Below, piece after piece: positions 1 to 8,203 of a DNA stretch of 64,000 nt; position 1 is the stretch's first letter; each line of letters begins with the position of its first letter. The notes below the pieces were generated by a model. The model was given only the letters and a program-made list of their open reading frames with translations, searched no databases and was not told the DNA's origin. A program made the position numbers and the translations under genes. The stretch covers positions 1,612,001-1,676,000 of the forward strand of contig NZ_CP144906.1 of the NCBI RefSeq assembly GCF_036699995.1. Direction: 5' to 3'. This stretch comes from Clostridium beijerinckii. Its GTDB lineage: Bacteria > Bacillota > Clostridia > Clostridiales > Clostridiaceae.

Positions 1-2
1 GT

Positions 3-191
3 GCTCTTATGACAACGACGCTTAAAAGCATGGAGGAAACAATAAAAGCCCTAAGAGAAGATGGATATAATGGAAAGATATTTGTTGGTGGAGCAGTACT
101 CACAAAAGATACAGCAGAGAGAATAGGTGCAGACTTCTATGCCAAAGATGCAAAGGAATCAGTAGAAATTGCAAGAAGAGTACTTTCATAA
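3..191 (+). CDS. C-terminal end of a cobalamin-binding methyltransferase (MetH-like), partial
   Basis: The reading frame is already open at the window edge (codon phase from base 3) and ends at the TAA at 189-191, so the gene starts outside the window. The visible residues read ALMTTTLKSMEETIKAL, then a GKIFVGGAVLTKDTAERIGA segment. This is the end of a Rossmann-type B12-binding domain as in methionine synthase or corrinoid proteins. No reactivation domain follows, which fits the short clostridial MetH type that ends after the B12 domain. Family by pattern; exact substrate unknown. Confidence 0.75.
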   Translation, partial: ALMTTTLKSMEETIKALREDGYNGKIFVGGAVLTKDTAERIGADFYAKDAKESVEIARRVLS

Positions 192-220
192 TAAATAGTA
201 AATTCAGAAACTAATATTTA

Positions 221-266
221 AAAGGTTGTCCCATGTATTTAAAATGCATGAAACAACCTTTTTATT
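221..266 (+). terminator. rho-independent terminator after the methyltransferase gene
   Basis: The arms AAAGGTTGT (221-229) and ACAACCTTT close over a second inner pairing CATG/CATG and are followed by TTTATTT. It ends the first gene and could also serve the convergent MBL gene at 303. Confidence 0.75.
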
Positions 267-302
267 TACAAGAAATTTATATTGAAGCCAAATTATAAAA
301 TA

Positions 303-1106
303 TTATAATTCTATTATATCTAAATCATCAGGCATGTATATTTTTCCGCTGAATACTTCTTTACCTTCATTTATGTACAATTCTTTTCTATTCTCTAGAT
401 TTTTATCCTCTGTATGATACAAAATAACATTTTTAACATTTAGGTCCTGTGCATTTTGGCAAGCATCTTTTGCAGTAGCATGGTGTTTTTCATATGGTTT
501 AAATATTTCTTTTTGGGAGTAAAGGCAAAATGCTTCATGGAATAAATAATCTACATTAGCACAATATTTCTTCACAGTTTCTCTATAAGGTTCGTCACCT
601 AAAAATGTTAGAGATTTACCATTATTTAATGTTGCTGTGAATCCATGTTGTAGATCTTTTGTGCTTTTTATATCGAAGAAAGTAGTTTTTCTATTTAATA
701 TAGTTGCTGTATAGTTATCCTCAATTCCATTAAATAATATTCTATCATCAAATAATTTTAAAAATTTTTTTTGAAGCACAAACGAAGAAATTGATTTTAT
801 AGCATCTATTGAAGTTTTATGGCAATAGATATTTAAATTTCCAGAGTATTTATCATTTAGTATGCTTTGTGCTACAGCACGGATAACCCAAATGCTTCCT
901 AGTATATGATCATTATGATTATGAGATATAAACATATTATGTATTTTATTAATTGGTATATTTAACTTTTCTAGATTTGATAGTATTGTATTACCACCAC
1001 CTGCATCAATAAGGAAGTGTTCGTCTTCATTAGAAAAAGTAAAACATGTATTATAGCATTTTGTAACCATTGCTGAACCAGTGCCGAGAATATATATTTT
1101 TTCCAT
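303..1106 (-). CDS. MBL-fold metallo-hydrolase, RNase Z-like
   Basis: A 267-residue protein with the metallo-beta-lactamase metal motif SHNHNDH at residues 61-67, a LIDAGGGN strand before it, a GD metal-bridging aspartate near residue 170 and a late HHAT histidine. Length and motif order resemble RNase Z and related beta-CASP-lacking hydrolases, but the exosite arm typical of tRNA 3'-processing enzymes is not obvious, so tRNase activity is not assured. The start ATG at 1106 has an AAGGAGAT ribosome site just upstream. It is monocistronic and convergent with the preceding gene. A cytosolic metal-dependent phosphodiesterase or esterase is the safest description. Confidence 0.75.
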   Translation of the reverse strand: MEKIYILGTGSAMVTKCYNTCFTFSNEDEHFLIDAGGGNTILSNLEKLNIPINKIHNMFISHNHNDHILGSIWVIRAVAQSILNDKYSGNLNIYCHKTSIDAIKSISSFVLQKKFLKLFDDRILFNGIEDNYTATILNRKTTFFDIKSTKDLQHGFTATLNNGKSLTFLGDEPYRETVKKYCANVDYLFHEAFCLYSQKEIFKPYEKHHATAKDACQNAQDLNVKNVILYHTEDKNLENRKELYINEGKEVFSGKIYMPDDLDIIEL

Positions 1107-1292
1107 CTTAAATCTCCTTGTATAAATATAAAATTTTTAAAGATAATATGAGTAAAGATCACTAAATATTAAATTTAACATAATTACAATTATAAGAGTT
1201 AATTGAAATAAATTCAATATTATGATAGTGCTACATAAATTAGCTTAAGTCTGATATATAAATACAAATATATTTTGTCAAATGCATTTACT

Positions 1293-1322
1293 TATAATTA
1301 GACATGCTATATACTAGTGTAT
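1293..1322 (+). promoter_or_regulatory. possible promoter with overlapping palindromic operator
   Basis: A TATAAT hexamer lies at 1293-1298 with no good -35. Immediately after the expected transcription start is a near-palindrome centred on ACTAGT (1313-1318), with TATA-type arms on both sides. The position would suit a repressor site for the ECF S-component gene. The regulator is unknown. Confidence 0.3.
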
Positions 1323-1354
1323 ATACATGTGATGCAAGAGGAGGAGAAAATATA

Positions 1355-1903
1355 ATGAATAATAAAATAAAACAAATGGTGTATGCCGGATTACTTACAG
1401 CATTAGCAATAATAATTCCTATTCAGTTTGGGTTTTTAAGAATAGTTATTCCACCATACTTTACTGCAACATTAGCGGCTCATGTACCTATGATGTTATC
1501 AATGTTGATATCGCCTTTTGTGGCAGCTGTAGTTGGAATAGGTTCTACAATTGGATTTTTAATAGCTGGAACACCAGCACCAGTAGTAGCAAGGGCGGCA
1601 ACTCATATAGTTGTAGGATATGTTGGAGCAATGATAATTATGAAAAATAAAAGTTATGTTAAGGCAATAGCAATAACAGCTCCAATCCATGGAATCTTAG
1701 AAGCTCTAGTTACAATACCATTTATAGGATTCTCGATTGCTGTTTATCCTGCATTGATAGTTACAGTTGTTGGTGCAATATTACATCATTCAGCAGATAG
1801 CATAATAGCATATGCAATAGTTAAAGCTATGGCAAAAGCAAGGAAGAAAAATATTTATAATGTTTTTGGAGAATTCAAGACTCAAAGAGCTTTACAGAGA
1901 TAA
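1355..1903 (+). CDS. ECF transporter S component, NiaX-like (possible niacin uptake)
   Basis: A 182-residue hydrophobic protein with about five or six membrane segments. The start chosen is ATG 1355 behind GAGGAG (1340-1345) rather than the in-frame upstream ATG at 1304, which has no ribosome site. The N-terminal run QFGFLRIVIPPYFTATLAAHVP and the AGTPAPVVARAATHIVVG stretch resemble the S components of energy-coupling-factor vitamin transporters, most closely the group assigned to niacin (NiaX). No EcfA or EcfT gene is adjacent, so it would use the shared housekeeping ECF module encoded elsewhere. The substrate is inferred only from similarity. Confidence 0.6.
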   Translation: MNNKIKQMVYAGLLTALAIIIPIQFGFLRIVIPPYFTATLAAHVPMMLSMLISPFVAAVVGIGSTIGFLIAGTPAPVVARAATHIVVGYVGAMIIMKNKSYVKAIAITAPIHGILEALVTIPFIGFSIAVYPALIVTVVGAILHHSADSIIAYAIVKAMAKARKKNIYNVFGEFKTQRALQR

Positions 1904-1953
1904 GGATAATTAGTACTTATAATTTATAGAATATAATAGAGATGTTCATATTT

Positions 1954-1998
1954 AAAGCTGAGTGCATGATATTTAGATGCATTCAGCTTTGTTTGTTT
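1954..1998 (+). terminator. rho-independent terminator
   Basis: AAAGCTGAGTGCAT (1954-1967) pairs with ATGCATTCAGCTTT (1977-1990), followed by GTTTGTTT. It ends the ECF S-component transcript. Confidence 0.8.
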
Positions 1999-2174
1999 AA
2001 ATTATATGGAAAGTTATAGAAAATAATAAAAAAAATATAGACAAAAATACTAAATATCATATAATAAGGATAGAATAAATTTAAAGTTGTAAAATTGAGA
2101 AGTATGTTAAATGTTATTTGACTAAGAATCTTAAGAAAAACAATTTCAAATTAGAATACAATGAGGTGAATATT

Positions 2175-2420
2175 TTGGAAGAAAAAGAAATAATGTCGTT
2201 TAAAGATGAAAATGGAAATAAAGTTGATTTTGAAGCTATTGCAAAGATATATTTAGAGGAACAAGGATATTTGTTACTATCACCAGTAGATGAAAAGTGT
2301 GATGATATGTTTGCATTTAGAATAGATATTAATGAAGAAGGCAATGAAGAATTAAACCTTGTGGAAGATGATAAGGAATTTGAGGAAATAAAGAAAGAGT
2401 ATAAGAAATTATTGTATTAA
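2175..2420 (+). CDS. DUF1292 family protein
   Basis: An 81-residue acidic protein. The start is TTG 2175, six bases after GAGGTG (2163-2168); the longer frame from 2118 lacks a ribosome site. The order [29 protein letters not shown], then an acidic [13 protein letters not shown] segment and a final EDDKEFEEI matches DUF1292, a small beta-rich family widespread in Firmicutes and often close to yrrK/mreB-type genes. Its molecular function is unknown. It precedes another small acidic protein by 16 bases, so the two are probably co-transcribed. Confidence 0.7.
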   Translation: MEEKEIMSFKDENGNKVDFEAIAKIYLEEQGYLLLSPVDEKCDDMFAFRIDINEEGNEELNLVEDDKEFEEIKKEYKKLLY

Positions 2421-2436
2421 ATAGGAGTGAAATTGA

Positions 2437-2835
2437 ATGAAGAGTTCAGAAATAATTGATTTTTTGGAAGACAATGACTTAGCAGAGGTTGAGGAGATAA
2501 AACACAAAAGCAATTATGTGATAATAAAATTTTATTATGATTTCGATAAGGAAGAAATAAGTGCTGCAAAGGCATACTCAACTGAAGAAAGTGATTTTGA
2601 ACCAGAAAGTGATGAATGGTATAATGAATATTACATTCCTTACCTAAAAGATATCGCTGTAGATAATGTAGATTCAATAATGGAAGAAATAACGGATGAG
2701 TTTGAATTAGAATCTAAATATAAAGAATTCGGAATGGAAAATGGGAATAGTGGATATTTCAAGTTTATAGCAGCATTTTCTGAAGAGTTAACAGATATAG
2801 AAATGGAAGATATTTTAAACGATTACTATGAGTAA
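2437..2835 (+). CDS. hypothetical acidic protein
   Basis: A 132-residue protein with very high Glu/Asp content and no Cys, signal peptide or membrane segment. ATG 2437 follows AGGAGTG by seven bases. I do not recognise the family. The alternating hydrophobic pattern around NYVIIKFYYDF and SGYFKFIAAFSEEL suggests a compact alpha/beta fold. It lies 16 bases after the DUF1292 gene and probably shares its mRNA; the downstream 6S RNA gene has its own promoter. Function unknown. Confidence 0.65.
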   Translation: MKSSEIIDFLEDNDLAEVEEIKHKSNYVIIKFYYDFDKEEISAAKAYSTEESDFEPESDEWYNEYYIPYLKDIAVDNVDSIMEEITDEFELESKYKEFGMENGNSGYFKFIAAFSEELTDIEMEDILNDYYE

Positions 2836-2854
2836 AACTGGTATTAAAATACTA

Positions 2855-2882
2855 TTGAAAATATATTTCCTTATGTTATAAT
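2855..2882 (+). promoter_or_regulatory. promoter of the 6S RNA gene
   Basis: TTGAAA (2855-2860), a 16-base spacer and TATAAT (2877-2882) with TG just upstream of the -10. The predicted start near 2889 coincides with the first base-paired nucleotides of the RNA. Confidence 0.7.
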
Positions 2883-2889
2883 TAAATCA

Positions 2890-3085
2890 TAGATTTCCTG
2901 AGATGTGCGTAAAGCTTATGATATTCAACCTACATTACATTATCGGGATTTACAATATATTCATAAATGTCAGGCTTCATTAAAATCACAGGATTGTGTC
3001 AGTAGAAGACAGGAGTGAATTGAGTTTAACCCACCTGCGAGGCGCAGGACTTGAATATATAGGTGAACGGCATGTTGGGAGCTAT
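2890..3085 (+). ncRNA. ssrS: 6S RNA (RNA polymerase holoenzyme regulator)
   Basis: A non-coding stretch of about 195 bases between a strong promoter and a terminator. The 5' part TTCCTGAGATGTGCG and the 3' part GGCATGTTGGGAGC form the long interrupted closing stem typical of 6S RNA; the E. coli 6S 5' end also reads CTGAGATGTTCGC. Between them is a mostly double-stranded body with a large internal bubble near GGATTTACAATA and an apical hairpin region near CCTGCGAGGCGCAGG. 6S RNA mimics an open promoter and sequesters housekeeping RNA polymerase. Identification is by conserved ends, size and architecture; exact ends are estimated. Confidence 0.75.
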
Positions 3086-3095
3086 GATTGAATTC

Positions 3096-3122
3096 AACAC
3101 CTCTATTAGAGGTGTTTTTTTA
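3096..3122 (+). terminator. terminator of the 6S RNA gene
   Basis: AACACCTC (3096-3103) pairs with GAGGTGTT (3109-3116) over a five-base loop, followed by a T run to 3121. Confidence 0.85.
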
Positions 3123-3267
3123 TGTACAATAAAATATAAACAAAAAGAAAATACCAAACATATATCTAGTTTGGTATTCAGTTATATTAACATAAAACTA
3201 AAGTTATAATTAAATATTCTAGTTCTTATAAAAGTAGCTATTTTTATATTTTATTTATTGCTATATT

Positions 3268-3480
3268 TTAAGCAGCTATGTTTTTTACAGATTTAGAGTT
3301 ATGTTGCTTATAATATATTGACATTAATTCTTTTTGATATAAGACAATGTACTTGTCCAAATTTTGAGATAAATCAACTATAAATGTTTTACTTGGTGAA
3401 AAAAACAATAATAATAAATTAAGTAGGGTTTTCCTAAGTACAATATTACATTTTAGTTTAAAAATTACCCAAGTTTTCAT
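3268..3480 (-). CDS. Spo0E-like aspartyl-phosphate phosphatase
   Basis: A 70-residue protein starting at ATG 3480 behind AGAGGTG. Residues around 36-47 read VDLSQNLDKYIVLYQK, which carries the Spo0E-family signature SQxLDxxI within a predicted helical hairpin; the preceding helix is unusually hydrophobic (LLNLLLLFF). Spo0E-type proteins dephosphorylate Spo0A-P and delay sporulation. The gene is divergent from the DUF896/hprK unit, and the intergenic region holds two Spo0A boxes, consistent with feedback control. Small size and odd N-terminus keep confidence moderate. Confidence 0.6.
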   Translation of the reverse strand: MKTWVIFKLKCNIVLRKTLLNLLLLFFSPSKTFIVDLSQNLDKYIVLYQKELMSIYYKQHNSKSVKNIAA

Positions 3481-3678
3481 ACTAACACCTCTTTTTATCA
3501 GACTTGGTTTTTGTTATATGATTATTATAAACAAGAAAAGAAAATTTGTAAAAATATTTCATAATACAATTAATGACAATAATTTGCAGAAATGTTTAAT
3601 AAAACGGTTAATAATTTGTTTTTCTAGTAGATTCATACCTGCATAGAACATAATTGTATATATTTTACAGGTGAAGCG

Positions 3679-3717
3679 TTCGACAAACGATTACGAAGAA
3701 GAATAAATGGTGTCGAA
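3679..3717 (+). promoter_or_regulatory. pair of Spo0A boxes in a divergent intergenic region
   Basis: TTCGACA at 3679-3685 and TGTCGAA at 3711-3717 are perfect 7-bp 0A boxes in opposite orientation, 32 bases apart start to start. They sit about 45-85 bases upstream of the predicted start of the DUF896 gene, a position usual for Spo0A-P activation, and also upstream of the Spo0E-like gene on the other strand. Confidence 0.6.
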
Positions 3718-3727
3718 AAAATTCGGG

Positions 3728-3755
3728 TTGATTATATTATTTTAAATGGTAAAAT
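3728..3755 (+). promoter_or_regulatory. candidate promoter for the DUF896-hprK unit
   Basis: TTGATT (3728-3733), 16 bases, then TAAAAT (3750-3755); the start would be near 3762, with AAAGGATG as the ribosome site of the following gene. Confidence 0.5.
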
Positions 3756-3785
3756 TATTGATATACGGATAGAAAGGATGAAAAT

Positions 3786-3986
3786 ATGATGGACATTGAA
3801 AATGCTAAAATAGAAGAAGTTATAGAGAAAATCAATTCATTATATAAGACTAGTCAAGAGAGAGAATTGAGTAATGAAGAGAAAGATTTGCAAAGTAGAT
3901 TAAGGAAAAGATATATAGATAATGTTAAGAAAAATTTTAGAGCGCAATTAGAAGGTATAGAACTTAACAATAAGAAAAAGGGATGA
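3786..3986 (+). CDS. DUF896 (YnzC) family protein
   Basis: A 66-residue, two-helix protein: KIEEVIEKINSLYKTSQERELSNEEKDL, then LRKRYIDNVKKNFRAQLEGIEL. This is the DUF896/UPF0291 pattern (INxLxxxxxxxxLTxEEKxEQxxLRxxYI). The family is small and cytosolic; B. subtilis YnzC belongs to an SOS-related operon, but no mechanism is established. It is followed after six bases by hprK, so the pair is likely co-transcribed from the promoter behind the Spo0A boxes. ATG 3786 or the adjacent ATG 3789 could be the start. Confidence 0.75.
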   Translation: MMDIENAKIEEVIEKINSLYKTSQERELSNEEKDLQSRLRKRYIDNVKKNFRAQLEGIELNNKKKG

Positions 3987-3992
3987 TGAGAA

Positions 3993-4901
3993 TTGGGTGT
4001 TTTAGTTAAAAAGTTAATTGATGATTTAAACTTAGAAGTGCTTGTAGAAGGAAAAGAAGATGTTGAAATTTCAGTAAATGATATAAATAGACCTGGGCTA
4101 CAGCTTGCAGGTTTTTATAATTATTTTGCTCCAGAGAGAATCCAGGTTATAGGTAAAGCAGAATGGAGTTTCTTAGATTATATGCAAATTGAATTAAGGA
4201 AAAAAAGAGTTAAAAAATATTTTAGCTTTGACATAAATTGCTTAATCATAACTAGAGGATTGGAGCCACATCCAGAGTTCATAAAGGAAGCAAAAAAGCA
4301 CAATATATGGTTTGTTAGAAGTAATTTAGTTACTACACAATTTATAAGCAAAACTACAATATACCTAGCTGATAAGCTTGCACCAGAAACAAGATTGCAT
4401 GGAGTTTTGGTAGATGTATCTGGTATAGGAATATTGATTACTGGAGAGAGTGGAATAGGAAAGAGTGAAACTGCATTAGAGTTGATAAAAAGGGGACATA
4501 GGCTTGTCACAGATGATGCAGTTGATATAAAGGACATAGATGGACAGCTAATAGGAAGATCACCTAAAATAACTGTTGGAATGTTAGAGGTCAGAGGCCT
4601 TGGCATAATTGATGTTACAACACTATATGGATTAAGTTCAGTAGTTCAAGAGAAAGAGATAAGGCTAGTTATGCATTTTGAACATTGGAAAGATGACAAT
4701 GATTATGATAGGCTAGGAATAGATAATGAATATATGAATATACTAGGAATTAACGTGAAGAAATTAACGGTTCCTATTAGACCAGGTAGAAATATCGCGG
4801 TTATTATAGAAGCAGCAGCAGTAAATTATAGACACGCATTAATGTCTAAAATTACACCAGTTGATGTAATTGAAAATAGAATGAATGAGCTTAATGATTA
4901 A
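3993..4901 (+). CDS. hprK: HPr kinase/phosphorylase
   Basis: A 302-residue bifunctional enzyme that phosphorylates HPr at Ser46 and removes the phosphate, setting carbon catabolite control. Visible features are Walker A GESGIGKS at 151-158, His136 before it, the VTDDAV aspartates near 174-175 and the family signature EVRGLGIIDV at 199-208. Length is normal. It starts at TTG 3993 behind GGATGATGAG, so translation may be modest. The link to the upstream DUF896 gene and to the Spo0A boxes suggests co-expression with entry into stationary phase or sporulation, which is an inference. Confidence 0.95.
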   Translation: MGVLVKKLIDDLNLEVLVEGKEDVEISVNDINRPGLQLAGFYNYFAPERIQVIGKAEWSFLDYMQIELRKKRVKKYFSFDINCLIITRGLEPHPEFIKEAKKHNIWFVRSNLVTTQFISKTTIYLADKLAPETRLHGVLVDVSGIGILITGESGIGKSETALELIKRGHRLVTDDAVDIKDIDGQLIGRSPKITVGMLEVRGLGIIDVTTLYGLSSVVQEKEIRLVMHFEHWKDDNDYDRLGIDNEYMNILGINVKKLTVPIRPGRNIAVIIEAAAVNYRHALMSKITPVDVIENRMNELND

Positions 4902-5000
4902 TATAGTATGTAACTATTTTTACATAACTCAAGTCTAAGTAAATGATTTGAAATGCTTAGAATATGAGATATATATTTATCATCAAAAGGAGGATTGACT

Positions 5001-6398
5001 ATGGAAAATGAAAAAAAAGATTTAAGCAAAAATGCATGGAATAAATATGATGAGAAAGAAGTAAAAAGCATATTCGAGTTTTGTGAAGGATATAAGAATT
5101 TTATGTCTAAATGTAAAACTGAAAGAGAATGTGTTAAGGAAGTACTTAGATTAGCTAAAGCTGAAGGCTATGAAGATATAGAGGAAATTATAAAAAATAA
5201 TAAACAATTAAAATCAGGTGACAAGGTTTTTGCAAATAACAAAGGAAAAGCTGTTGCGTTGTTTATTGTAGGAAGTGAATCTATAGAAAAAGGGCTAAAG
5301 ATATTAGGAGCTCACATTGATTCACCAAGATTAGATCTTAAGCAAAATCCACTTTATGAGGATAGTGAGTTAGCTTTACTTGATACGCATTATTACGGCG
5401 GAATTAAAAAATATCAATGGGTTACATTGCCACTAGCATTACACGGAGTGGTAGCAAAGAAAGATGGGACTGTAATCGATATTTGCATAGGTGAAGATGA
5501 TAATGATCCTGTTGTTGGAGTGTCTGATCTTTTAATTCATTTAGCAGGAGATCAAATGGGTAAAAAGGCTGACAAGGTAGTAGAAGGTGAAGATCTTAAT
5601 GTATTAGTTGGAAGTATGCCTTTAAAGGGAAGCAAAAAAGATGCTGTTAAGGGAAATATATTAAAATTATTAAAGGAAAAATATGACTTTGAAGAAGAAG
5701 ACTTTTTATCTGCTGAAATTGAGATTGTACCAGCTGGAAAGGCTAGAGATTATGGTTTAGATAGAAGTATGGTTATGGCTTATGGGCACGATGATAGAGT
5801 GTGTTCATATACTTCACTAATGGCTATGTTTGAAATAAAAGAGCCTGATAAAACTTGCTGCTGCCTATTGGTTGACAAAGAAGAAGTTGGTAGTATCGGA
5901 GCAACTGGAATGCACTCAAGATTTTTTGAAAATATAGTTGCAGAAATCATTGATAGAATTGAAGGATATTCTGATCTTAAATTAAGAAGATGTCTTACTA
6001 ATTCAAAGATGCTATCATCTGATGTTAGTGCAGCTTTTGATCCTAATTACCCATCAGTAATGGAAAAGAAGAATTCTGCATTCTTTGGAAAAGGAATGGT
6101 ATTTAACAAATATACTGGAGCTAGAGGAAAATCAGGTTCTAATGATGCTAGTGCTGAGTATATGGCAGAGCTTAGAAATATAATGGAAAAGCATAATGTT
6201 TCAATTCAAACTGCAGAGCTTGGAAAAGTTGATGCTGGTGGCGGTGGAACAATTGCATATATATTGGCTCAATATAATATGGAAGTAATAGATTGTGGAG
6301 TTGCACTTCACAATATGCATGCACCTTGGGAAGTTGCAAGTAAAGTTGATATATTTGAAACAATGAAGGGATATAAAGCTTTTTTAATAGAGGCTTAA
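5001..6398 (+). CDS. M18 family zinc aminopeptidase
   Basis: A 465-residue protein starting at ATG 5001, seven bases after AAAGGAGG; the in-frame TTG at 4995 lies inside the ribosome-site spacing. It carries the first metal motif GAHIDSPRLDLK (His105, Asp107), the second DKEEVGSIGATG block near 292-303 and a late His region (ALHNMHAPWEV) typical of peptidase family M18. These dodecameric cytosolic enzymes remove N-terminal residues, often acidic or hydrophobic ones. It is monocistronic with its own terminator. Confidence 0.9.
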   Translation: MENEKKDLSKNAWNKYDEKEVKSIFEFCEGYKNFMSKCKTERECVKEVLRLAKAEGYEDIEEIIKNNKQLKSGDKVFANNKGKAVALFIVGSESIEKGLKILGAHIDSPRLDLKQNPLYEDSELALLDTHYYGGIKKYQWVTLPLALHGVVAKKDGTVIDICIGEDDNDPVVGVSDLLIHLAGDQMGKKADKVVEGEDLNVLVGSMPLKGSKKDAVKGNILKLLKEKYDFEEEDFLSAEIEIVPAGKARDYGLDRSMVMAYGHDDRVCSYTSLMAMFEIKEPDKTCCCLLVDKEEVGSIGATGMHSRFFENIVAEIIDRIEGYSDLKLRRCLTNSKMLSSDVSAAFDPNYPSVMEKKNSAFFGKGMVFNKYTGARGKSGSNDASAEYMAELRNIMEKHNVSIQTAELGKVDAGGGGTIAYILAQYNMEVIDCGVALHNMHAPWEVASKVDIFETMKGYKAFLIEA

Positions 6399-6413
6399 TC
6401 TCAATAAATTAAG

Positions 6414-6458
6414 AAAAAAGATATTATCAAGTCTAAGGACTGATAATATCTTTTTTTA
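6414..6458 (+). terminator. rho-independent terminator after the aminopeptidase gene
   Basis: AAAGATATTATCA pairs with TGATAATATCTTTTTTT across a small GTCTAAGGAC loop. Confidence 0.85.
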
Positions 6459-6484
6459 TTGATAGTTGATTTAATCACCTAATA

Positions 6485-7324
6485 TCATAATAGTGGTAGA
6501 TCTAAAGCGGATAGAAATTTCGATAAATAGTTACTAGGAAATTGCATACAGCCAATATCCCCATGACGATCATCTGATTTTAAATCACCGTGAAAATCGG
6601 AACCACAAGAAACTAACAAATTGTGTTCATCTGCTAAAGATAGGAATCTGGAAGTTTCATCTTGTGTATTTTGAAAATAAATTGATTCAATCCCATCAAA
6701 ATTCATTAGCAATAATTCATCGATATTAGAATCATTTACTAATTTAGGGTGGGCTAAGAATACAAGAGCATTATATCTTTTTAGTAATTTCAATCCGTCA
6801 CTAGTAGAAAGTTTTAAGGTTGGGACATATGCTTTACAACCTTTTCCAATAAATTTATTGAAAATTTCCTCTAGGTTATAAGGATATCCACAATTAACTA
6901 TTTCTCTAGCAATATGAGGTCTTGCAATAGTATCATTAGCTTCTTTTAGAATTTTTTCAAAACTAACTTCTATGTTAAATTCATCTTTTAGCTTATCAAC
7001 CATAAGCTTAGCTCTCATTATTCTATGATCCTTAATATTAATTAATTCTCTAATAAGATCATCATTTTTAAAGTTATTATCTCTAAAAAATCCTAAAAGA
7101 TGTACACTTTCATTATTGTGTTGAGTTGATAATTCAATTCCAGGAATTAGCGTGATATCATATTTTAAGCTTTCTTCAATAGCTTCATCTAAACCACTTA
7201 AGGTATCATGATCAGTTATAGCTAAGTACTTAACATTATTATCATGGGCCCTTTTAACCACTTCATTAGGGGATAGCGTTCCATCTGAAGAAGATGTATG
7301 AACGTGAAAGTCCACTTTAAGCAT
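6485..7324 (-). CDS. PHP-domain phosphoesterase (RNase AM/YciV-like)
   Basis: A 279-residue protein. ATG 7324 is preceded by GGAGG, so I prefer it to the longer frame from 7420. The N-terminus VDFHVHTSSSDGTLSP is the first PHP motif (His7, His9, Asp14), followed by AITDHDT, PGIEL, an AHPKL block and a final GSDFHGD. This order matches the PHP phosphatases related to E. coli RNase AM, which trim RNA 5' ends or hydrolyse 3',5'-nucleotide bisphosphates. Cytosolic and metal-dependent. The exact substrate is not determinable here. Confidence 0.85.
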   Translation of the reverse strand: MLKVDFHVHTSSSDGTLSPNEVVKRAHDNNVKYLAITDHDTLSGLDEAIEESLKYDITLIPGIELSTQHNNESVHLLGFFRDNNFKNDDLIRELINIKDHRIMRAKLMVDKLKDEFNIEVSFEKILKEANDTIARPHIAREIVNCGYPYNLEEIFNKFIGKGCKAYVPTLKLSTSDGLKLLKRYNALVFLAHPKLVNDSNIDELLLMNFDGIESIYFQNTQDETSRFLSLADEHNLLVSCGSDFHGDLKSDDRHGDIGCMQFPSNYLSKFLSALDLPLL

Positions 7325-7575
7325 ATAATTTAACCTCCAATTTAATTTAAGGTTTATAGTAATAAAATTATCTAATTTATTGTAGATTAACTTGGAATAA
7401 TATAAAAATATGTTATGCAAATTTTAATAATATAATCATATCATAAGATACTTATATAAGTATACTAAAATAAAACTTAGTGTCGGATATTTATAACTTA
7501 AGTTAATATTCACATTTTCTAACTTATGTGTATATAAATTAAAATAAATGTGCCTTGATTTGTTTATAAAAATAT

Positions 7576-8058
7576 CTATTTTGATAAAGGTTTATTAGCT
7601 ATATGATTACAAAAATCGAATGGATTGTATCTTAGCGGTAAATCTTTAATTGATATAATATCTTCCTTGTAATTTCCATCCCAAGGTGAAACTGATATAG
7701 TTGAATCATTAAAAATCTTGAATAGATATTGGCTATTATCTTCAAAAAGTATTTTTATTCTGAAAGGTTCTTTTGTATCAACTGATTCGTCAGAATAATT
7801 AACAGTTGTTAGGGATGAAACAAAATCTTCAATTATGGGATTCTCTTCACTTGGAACCTCTATTTCCTTATATAGGTTAGTATCAAATACATAAAGCGTG
7901 AAGTTTTGATTATTTAAAATTTTAGCTTTAATTTCATCAATATAATAATGATTACTTGGTTTTACTGAAAAGTTTATGTATTTAGGACTTTGAAGAGCGC
8001 AGCTGCTCAAAGTGAAACAGAGAAATAAAATTGTGAAAGCAAAAGTTAATTTTTTCAA
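7576..8058 (-). CDS. small lipoprotein, probably DUF4883 family
   Basis: A 160-residue protein beginning at TTG 8058, seven bases after AGGAGG. The N-terminus has a hydrophobic signal peptide ending in the lipobox LSSC at residues 17-20, so it should be lipid-anchored outside the membrane. The mature part is beta-rich and resembles the clostridial DUF4883 lipoproteins; no catalytic motif is visible. It is divergent from the pyruvate-kinase-like gene. Function unknown. Confidence 0.7.
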   Translation of the reverse strand: MKKLTFAFTILFLCFTLSSCALQSPKYINFSVKPSNHYYIDEIKAKILNNQNFTLYVFDTNLYKEIEVPSEENPIIEDFVSSLTTVNYSDESVDTKEPFRIKILFEDNSQYLFKIFNDSTISVSPWDGNYKEDIISIKDLPLRYNPFDFCNHIANKPLSK

Positions 8059-8203
8059 AAGTATACCTCCTAGAAATACGTTATATACTATTAAATTTAT
8101 TCTTTTAGTTATTTTTTAGAACTTTTCAATTAAGCTAATAAGTGATAATTACGAAGATTCTATAATATGAATAAAAAGTAGAGATAATTTGGGAGATTGG
8201 TTT

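Noticed and set aside
4178..4606. 142-residue frame on the minus strand inside hprK
   Set aside because: A shadow of hprK with no ribosome site and no family resemblance.
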